Notes under the pieces: generated by a model
The model's database searches: none
The model's input: the letters and a program-made list of their open reading frames with translations, nothing else
What the model was told of the DNA's origin: nothing
Shown here: piece by piece, positions 59,854 through 64,000 of the stretch
Position numbering within the stretch: position 1 is the first letter of the stretch
How the letters are laid out: the number at the start of each line of letters is the position of its first letter
NCBI RefSeq assembly: GCF_001708445.1
Contig: NZ_CP015637.1
Coordinates: forward strand, 124,001 to 188,000
Length of the DNA: 64,000 nt
Reading direction: 5' to 3'
Source of the DNA: Pseudomonas fluorescens
Lineage (GTDB): Bacteria; Pseudomonadota; Gammaproteobacteria; Pseudomonadales; Pseudomonadaceae
Translations under genes and position numbers: made by a program

Positions 59854-61767
59854 ATGCTGTTTTCATACCGAGGCGCCCGCCGTGCCGGGTTGGTATATCT
59901 GCTGGTTTCGATGCTGTGGGTTGGGCTCACTCAACGGGTATTGATCGAGTTTCTCGATAATCCCAGCGAGCTGAACCAATGGCTGCAGGTGCGCGGCTAT
60001 GTGTGGGTGGCGCTCAGTGCCCTGGCGATCTACCTGATTTGCGCGCGCTTTGCCCGGGCCAATCTGCTTGCCCAGCCCCTGAAAGAAAACCGCGAGCGCC
60101 TGCGCCAGGCGGCTGCTGTATTCGATTGCACCCGTGAAGGCGTACTGGTCACCGACGCCCGTGGGCTGATCGTGCATGTGAACCGCGCTTTTATGGCGAT
60201 CACCGGCTATCGACGCGAAGACGTCATGGGCCAGCAACCGAGCCTGTTCAAGTCCGGGCGCCATTCGTCGAGTTTTTATCAACAGATGTTCCAGACCCTG
60301 GAGCGCACCGGCGAATGGAGTGGCGAAATCTGGAACCGGCGCAAAAGCGGCGAAATTTATCCACAGTGGCAAACCATCCGTGTGATCCATGATGATCACG
60401 GCCAGCTCAGCCATTACGTCGCGGTGTTTTCCGATATCACCGCGATCAAGGATTCCGAGCACGAACTGGCCCACCTCGCCCACCACGACCCCCTGACCGG
60501 CCTGCCCAACCGCCTGTTGTTCACCGACCGCGCCGAGCAGGCACTGGCCTCGGCGCAAGTCCACAAGCGCGGCTGCGCCTTGCTGTTGCTTGACCTGGAC
60601 CACTTCAAGATCATCAACGACAGCCTCGGCCATAACGTCGGCGACCAACTGCTCAAGCAGGTCAGTGAACGCCTCGCAGGTCTGTTTGGCCCGGGTGTCA
60701 CCCTGGCACGCCTGGGCGGGGATGAGTTCGCCGTATTGGTGGAAAGTTGTCCACAGGTGGTGCAGGCCGCCGCGCTGGCGCAACGCATACTCGATGCTTT
60801 GCGGGAGCCGTTCATCTTCGACGGCCATCAGTTGTTTATCAGTGCAAGCATCGGTATCAGCCTGTTCCCCAGTGATGCCCTGAGCGCCGAACAGTTACTG
60901 CGCAATGCCGATTCCGCGCTGTTCAAGGCCAAGAGCGTGGGCCGCGAAGGTTACGCCCTGTACACCGAAGAGCTGACCGCCCACGCGCAGAACCGGGTGG
61001 AAATCGCCAGCGAACTGCGCCGCGCGCTCGAACAGCAAGAGCTGCGCGTCTACTACCAGCCGGTGCATGACCTGCACAACAGCCGCCTGATCGGTGTCGA
61101 AGCGCTGGTGCGCTGGCAACACCCGGAGCGCGGCCTGGTGCCGCCGGTCGAGTTCATCCCCATCGCCGAACGGACCGGGCTGATCGCCGATATCGACGCC
61201 TGGGTCATGGACCAGGCCTGTCGCCAAATGTGCCAGTGGCTGGCCGATGGCGTGCAACTGAGCTTTATCGCCATCAATGTCTCCAGCCGCCTGTTCGCCC
61301 GACGCGAGCTGTATGAGCAAGTGGCGCAGGTGCTGCACACCACTGGCCTGGACCCCGCCTTTCTGGAGCTGGAAGTCACCGAGAGCGCAGTGATGGAAGA
61401 CCCTGAAGTGGCCCTGGAACAACTGCACCGCCTGCGCGAACTGGGCTTGCGCCTGGCCATCGACGACTTTGGTACTGGCTATTCCTCGTTGTTGCGCCTC
61501 AAGCGCCTGCCGGTGCAGAAGCTCAAGATCGACCAGGGGTTTGTTGCCGGGTTGCCGTGGGACGAAGATGACGCCGCGATTGTGCGGGTGGTCATCGCCC
61601 TGGCCAAAAGCATGGGCATGCAGGTGCATGCCGAGGGCATTGAACAGGTGGAGCAGGCCCGGTTCTTGTTGGAGCAAGGCTGCGATATGGGGCAGGGGTA
61701 TTGGTTTGGGCGGCCAATGCCGGCGCAGGACATTGATTGGCAGCGCGCCCCGCCAATCCAGACCTGA
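59854..61767 (+). CDS. PAS-GGDEF-EAL c-di-GMP protein (PipA-like)
   Basis: 637 residues. Two TM helices at the N-terminus (about 10-28 and 48-68), a PAS domain (AAAVFDCTREGVLVTDARGL; FMAITGYRREDVMG), GGDEF with the signature RLGGDEFAVL and EAL with VEALVRWQHPERG, ESAVMED and DDFGTGYSS loop 6. The residues for both cyclase and phosphodiesterase activity look intact. The P. aeruginosa orthologue by position, PA0285 (PipA), is a phosphodiesterase involved in Pf phage and biofilm control, from memory. Divergent from desA and upstream of the oscA-sbp genes. Confidence 0.92.
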   Translation: MLFSYRGARRAGLVYLLVSMLWVGLTQRVLIEFLDNPSELNQWLQVRGYVWVALSALAIYLICARFARANLLAQPLKENRERLRQAAAVFDCTREGVLVTDARGLIVHVNRAFMAITGYRREDVMGQQPSLFKSGRHSSSFYQQMFQTLERTGEWSGEIWNRRKSGEIYPQWQTIRVIHDDHGQLSHYVAVFSDITAIKDSEHELAHLAHHDPLTGLPNRLLFTDRAEQALASAQVHKRGCALLLLDLDHFKIINDSLGHNVGDQLLKQVSERLAGLFGPGVTLARLGGDEFAVLVESCPQVVQAAALAQRILDALREPFIFDGHQLFISASIGISLFPSDALSAEQLLRNADSALFKAKSVGREGYALYTEELTAHAQNRVEIASELRRALEQQELRVYYQPVHDLHNSRLIGVEALVRWQHPERGLVPPVEFIPIAERTGLIADIDAWVMDQACRQMCQWLADGVQLSFIAINVSSRLFARRELYEQVAQVLHTTGLDPAFLELEVTESAVMEDPEVALEQLHRLRELGLRLAIDDFGTGYSSLLRLKRLPVQKLKIDQGFVAGLPWDEDDAAIVRVVIALAKSMGMQVHAEGIEQVEQARFLLEQGCDMGQGYWFGRPMPAQDIDWQRAPPIQT

Positions 61768-61806
61768 AATGCAGTCAAATGTGGGAGTTAAGCGTACATC
61801 GCCTTC

Positions 61807-61934
61807 TGTAGGAGCGAGGGGGACGCCTAGTTCTTGCTCGCGAAAAACCTCAACGATAACGCGTGTGTCCTGAATGAACTCGGTGCCTGTGAGTTTTTCG
61901 CGAGCAAGAACTAGGCGTCCCCCTCGCTCCTACA
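61807..61934. repeat. REPIN with a perfect 41-bp inverted repeat
   Basis: The arm at 61807-61847 (TGTAGGAGCGAGGGGGACGC and following) is exactly repeated in reverse complement at 61894-61934, separated by 46 nt. The GGGGGACGCCTAGTTCTTG insert makes it longer than the other REPs here. It could form a very stable hairpin between pipA and oscA. A half REP (CCCCCTCCCACATTTGG) follows at about 61949-61966. Confidence 0.92.
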
Positions 61935-62161
61935 AAAAGCCTTCAGCAAGCCCCCTCCCACATTTGGAACTTCACAAGGCGTTATTTCGGCGCTCGGGCG
62001 CAAAAACCTCGCGCAACCCCGCGTCCTGTCAGAAAATTCTTTCTGGTTATATAAACATTCTTAAATAGTATTTTTAAGAATATCCGCGCTTATCTACTAT
62101 CGCCCTCACGCCGCAAGCAGTGCCGCCACTGCGAGGCACTATTCATTTCAGGAGCGAGACC

Positions 62162-62344
62162 ATGAGCGCATCTCTACGTAGCGTCGACGGCCAGGACGAA
62201 GCAGCCATTTTGCGTGAGATCCAGAGCGCCCTGCGCGATCTGCGGTTTGGCGCGGTGGAAATCACGGTGCACAACGCCCAAGTGGTACAGATCGAACGCA
62301 AGGAAAAATTCCGTCTGCAGAACCCGGGGAACAAACCGAGCTAG
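62162..62344 (+). CDS. oscA: Small DUF2292 protein OscA
   Basis: 60 residues from ATG 62162 with AGGAGCGA before it. DUF2292/YezD pattern: ILREIQSALRDLRFGAVEIT followed by VHNAQVVQIERKEKFRL, a small protein with a predicted beta-hairpin. OscA is linked to use of organosulfur sources and to chromate tolerance in P. corrugata, and lies just before sbp as in P. aeruginosa (PA0284). The gap to sbp is 66 nt, so co-transcription under sulfur limitation is likely. Confidence 0.9.
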   Translation: MSASLRSVDGQDEAAILREIQSALRDLRFGAVEITVHNAQVVQIERKEKFRLQNPGNKPS

Positions 62345-62410
62345 GCAAGAACGGCGATAGACCCGCAACTATAAGAAAAAGCCAACACCCCCAGAATTTC
62401 AGGAGCTTCT

Positions 62411-63421
62411 ATGTCGTCGATTCGCCGTTATGCCCTGGCCGCATTGGCCAGTGCCGTGTTTGCCGGTTCCGCCGTTGCCAAGGACTACGAGTTGCTCAAC
62501 GTCTCGTATGACCCTACCCGTGAGCTGTACCAGGACTACAACGCTGAGTTCACCGCCTTCTGGAAACAGTCCCACCCCGGCGACAACGTCAAGATCCAGC
62601 AATCCCACGGTGGTTCGGGCAAGCAAGGCCGGGCCGTGATCGACGGCCTGCGCGCCGACGTGGTGACCTTGGCCCTGGCCGGTGACATCGACGAAATCGC
62701 CAAGCTGGGCAAGACCCTGCCGGAGAATTGGCAGACCCGCCTGCCGGACGCCAGCACTCCATACACCTCGACCATCGTGTTCCTGGTGCGCAAGGGCAAC
62801 CCCAAAGGCATCAAGGACTGGGGCGACCTGATCAAGAAAGACGTGTCGGTGATCACTCCGAACCCGAAAACCTCCGGCGGTGCGCGCTGGAATTTCCTCG
62901 CCGCCTGGGCCTATGGCCTCAAGGCCGGTGGCAGCGAAGCCAAGGCCCAGGAATACGTGAAAGAGCTGTTCAAGCACGTACCGGTTCTGGACACGGGGGC
63001 TCGTGGTTCGACCATCACCTTCGTCAACAACGGTCAGGGTGACGTGTTGCTGGCCTGGGAAAACGAGGCGTTCCTGGCGCTGAAAGAAGACGGCGGCGCC
63101 GACAAGTTCGATATCGTCGTGCCTTCCCTGTCGATCCTCGCCGAGCCGCCAGTGGCCGTGGTCGACAAGAACGCCGAGAAAAAGGGCAACACCGAAATCG
63201 CCACTGAATATCTGAAGCACCTGTACAGCCCGGCTGGCCAGGAGATTGCAGCCAAGAATTTCTACCGCCCACGCGATGCAAAAGTGGCTGCCAAATACGC
63301 CCAGCAGTTCCCGAAACTGGACCTGGTGACTATCGACAAAGACTTCGGCGGCTGGAAAACTGCCCAACCGAAATTCTTTAACGACGGTGGCGTGTTCGAC
63401 CAGATCTACACGGCGCAGTAA
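62411..63421 (+). CDS. sbp: Sulfate-binding periplasmic protein
   Basis: 336 residues with a signal peptide ([14 protein letters not shown]) and mature start [20 protein letters not shown], the classic Sbp/CysP opening. Ligand-loop features: [20 protein letters not shown] (the sulfate-binding Ser/Gly loop), [20 protein letters not shown]. It binds sulfate (and thiosulfate) for the CysTWA importer, whose first permease gene starts after about 140 nt. AGGAGCTTCT precedes the ATG. Expected control by CysB under sulfur starvation, by analogy. Confidence 0.97.
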   Translation: MSSIRRYALAALASAVFAGSAVAKDYELLNVSYDPTRELYQDYNAEFTAFWKQSHPGDNVKIQQSHGGSGKQGRAVIDGLRADVVTLALAGDIDEIAKLGKTLPENWQTRLPDASTPYTSTIVFLVRKGNPKGIKDWGDLIKKDVSVITPNPKTSGGARWNFLAAWAYGLKAGGSEAKAQEYVKELFKHVPVLDTGARGSTITFVNNGQGDVLLAWENEAFLALKEDGGADKFDIVVPSLSILAEPPVAVVDKNAEKKGNTEIATEYLKHLYSPAGQEIAAKNFYRPRDAKVAAKYAQQFPKLDLVTIDKDFGGWKTAQPKFFNDGGVFDQIYTAQ

Positions 63422-63431
63422 GCCAAAGTAC

Positions 63432-63533
63432 CTGTAGGAGCGGGCTTGCTCGCGAAGATCGTCAATGATGACGCGGGCATTCTGAATGAACGCGGTGCCC
63501 TTGAGTTCTTCGCGAGCAAGCTCGCTCCTACAG
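63432..63533. repeat. REPIN between sbp and cysT
   Basis: CTGTAGGAGCGGGCTTGCTC at 63432 and TTCTTCGCGAGCAAGCTCGC to 63533 form imperfect arms of the TGTAGGAGC type. An operon-internal REP hairpin may make sbp mRNA more stable than the downstream permease message, as seen for other binding-protein genes. Confidence 0.85.
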
Positions 63534-63561
63534 TGGTTTCTACCTTTAACCAAGGACTCTT

Positions 63562-64000
63562 ATGTCGCGTCGTATTTCCCCCGTCATACCCGGCTTCGGG
63601 CTGACGCTGGGCTACACCGTGGTGTACCTCAGCCTGATCGTACTCATCCCCCTCGCGGCGATGTTTGTACACGCCGCTCAACTCACCTGGGATCAGTTCT
63701 GGAACATCATCTCCGCACCCCGTGTGCTGGCGGCGTTGAAACTGAGCTTCAGCACCGCGTTGTACGCCGCGCTGATCAACGGTGTGATCGGCACGCTGCT
63801 GGCCTGGGTGCTGGTGCGCTACACCTTCCCCGGCCGCAAGATCATCGACGCGATGATCGACCTGCCGTTCGCCCTGCCCACCGCCGTGGCCGGTATCGCG
63901 CTGACCGCGCTGTACACGCCGACCGGCCTGGTCGGTCAGTTCGCCGCCGACCTGGGTTTCAAGATCGCCTACAGCCCCTTGGGCATCACCCTGGCGCTGA
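63562..64000 (+). CDS. cysT: Sulfate ABC transporter permease CysT, partial
   Basis: The ATG at 63562 (AAGGACT upstream) opens a frame to the window end, 146 codons. It starts SRRISPVIPGFGLTLGYTVV with a first TM helix, then FVHAAQLTWDQFWNIISAPR, LVRYTFPGRKIIDAMIDLPF and LPTAVAGIALTALYTPTGLV, all typical of CysT/CysU. One of two permeases of the sulfate/thiosulfate importer. The C-terminal half and the following cysW and cysA would lie beyond the edge. Confidence 0.95.
   Translation, partial: MSRRISPVIPGFGLTLGYTVVYLSLIVLIPLAAMFVHAAQLTWDQFWNIISAPRVLAALKLSFSTALYAALINGVIGTLLAWVLVRYTFPGRKIIDAMIDLPFALPTAVAGIALTALYTPTGLVGQFAADLGFKIAYSPLGITLAL

Overview
The window reads as a chromosome segment of a fluorescent-group Pseudomonas. 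Supporting signs are high GC with strong G/C third positions, the order desA - pipA-like GGDEF/EAL - oscA - sbp - cysT (the same order, from memory, as P. aeruginosa PA0286 to PA0282), gabD-gabT, a PctA-like chemoreceptor, Pseudomonas-type REP/REPIN hairpins, and an mgo/pvf diazeniumdiolate-signal operon. No tools were run; family names come from reading the translations.

Layout. 1-6.8 kb: the 5' part of an MFS exporter gene, a LysR regulator, then a leftward taurine/alkylsulfonate-like operon (TauD-type dioxygenase, binding protein, ATPase, permease) divergent from a GntR/FCD regulator that carries a perfect 12-bp palindromic operator. 7.1-12.7 kb: a tight four-gene operon (heme-oxygenase-like DUF3050, AurF-like N-oxygenase, A-T-R NRPS, SRPBCC protein) matching mgoBCAD/pvfABCD. 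It faces a dCache chemoreceptor. 14.9-15.1 kb: a 75-nt 3' fragment of a 5S rRNA gene with its terminator, broken at a half REPIN.

15.4-30.1 kb: a two-partner secretion / contact-dependent inhibition type locus. It has tpsB, a 2706-residue tpsA with a variable C-terminal toxin candidate, and a small membrane immunity-type gene that overlaps the tpsA stop. Downstream is an AT-richer array of orphan toxin C-terminal fragments, most followed directly by an immunity-type gene (SMI1/KNR4, small membrane proteins, unknowns). Nearly every module starts at the edge of one of two recurring palindromic repeats. Three membrane-immunity junctions share an exact 14-nt overlap between the toxin stop and the immunity start.

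30.2-46 kb: RDD membrane protein, lipoprotein, an IS256-family element with an 8-bp target duplication and a 77-bp tandem duplication of one end, a VWA lipoprotein, ECF sigma with a probable anti-sigma, an NAD-dependent reductase divergent from LysR, a butanediol-type dehydrogenase, an AraC regulator, and an envelope-protein gene run (DUF1254/1214, MipA/OmpV, class A acid phosphatase, beta-barrel).

46.1-52.4 kb: a low-GC island flanked by roughly 265-bp imperfect direct repeats that include the 3' end of tRNA-Arg(CCG). It carries an SMC/RloC-like AAA ATPase with a CxxC hook, divergent from an EEP-nuclease-like gene that overlaps a gene of unknown function, plus a frameshifted gene. This is the best candidate for an undescribed (probably defence) system. 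52.8-64 kb: gabDT, an RR-HDOD protein, a PAS-GGDEF cyclase, desA, a GGDEF-EAL protein, oscA, sbp and the start of cysT. Sulfur acquisition therefore appears at both ends of the window.
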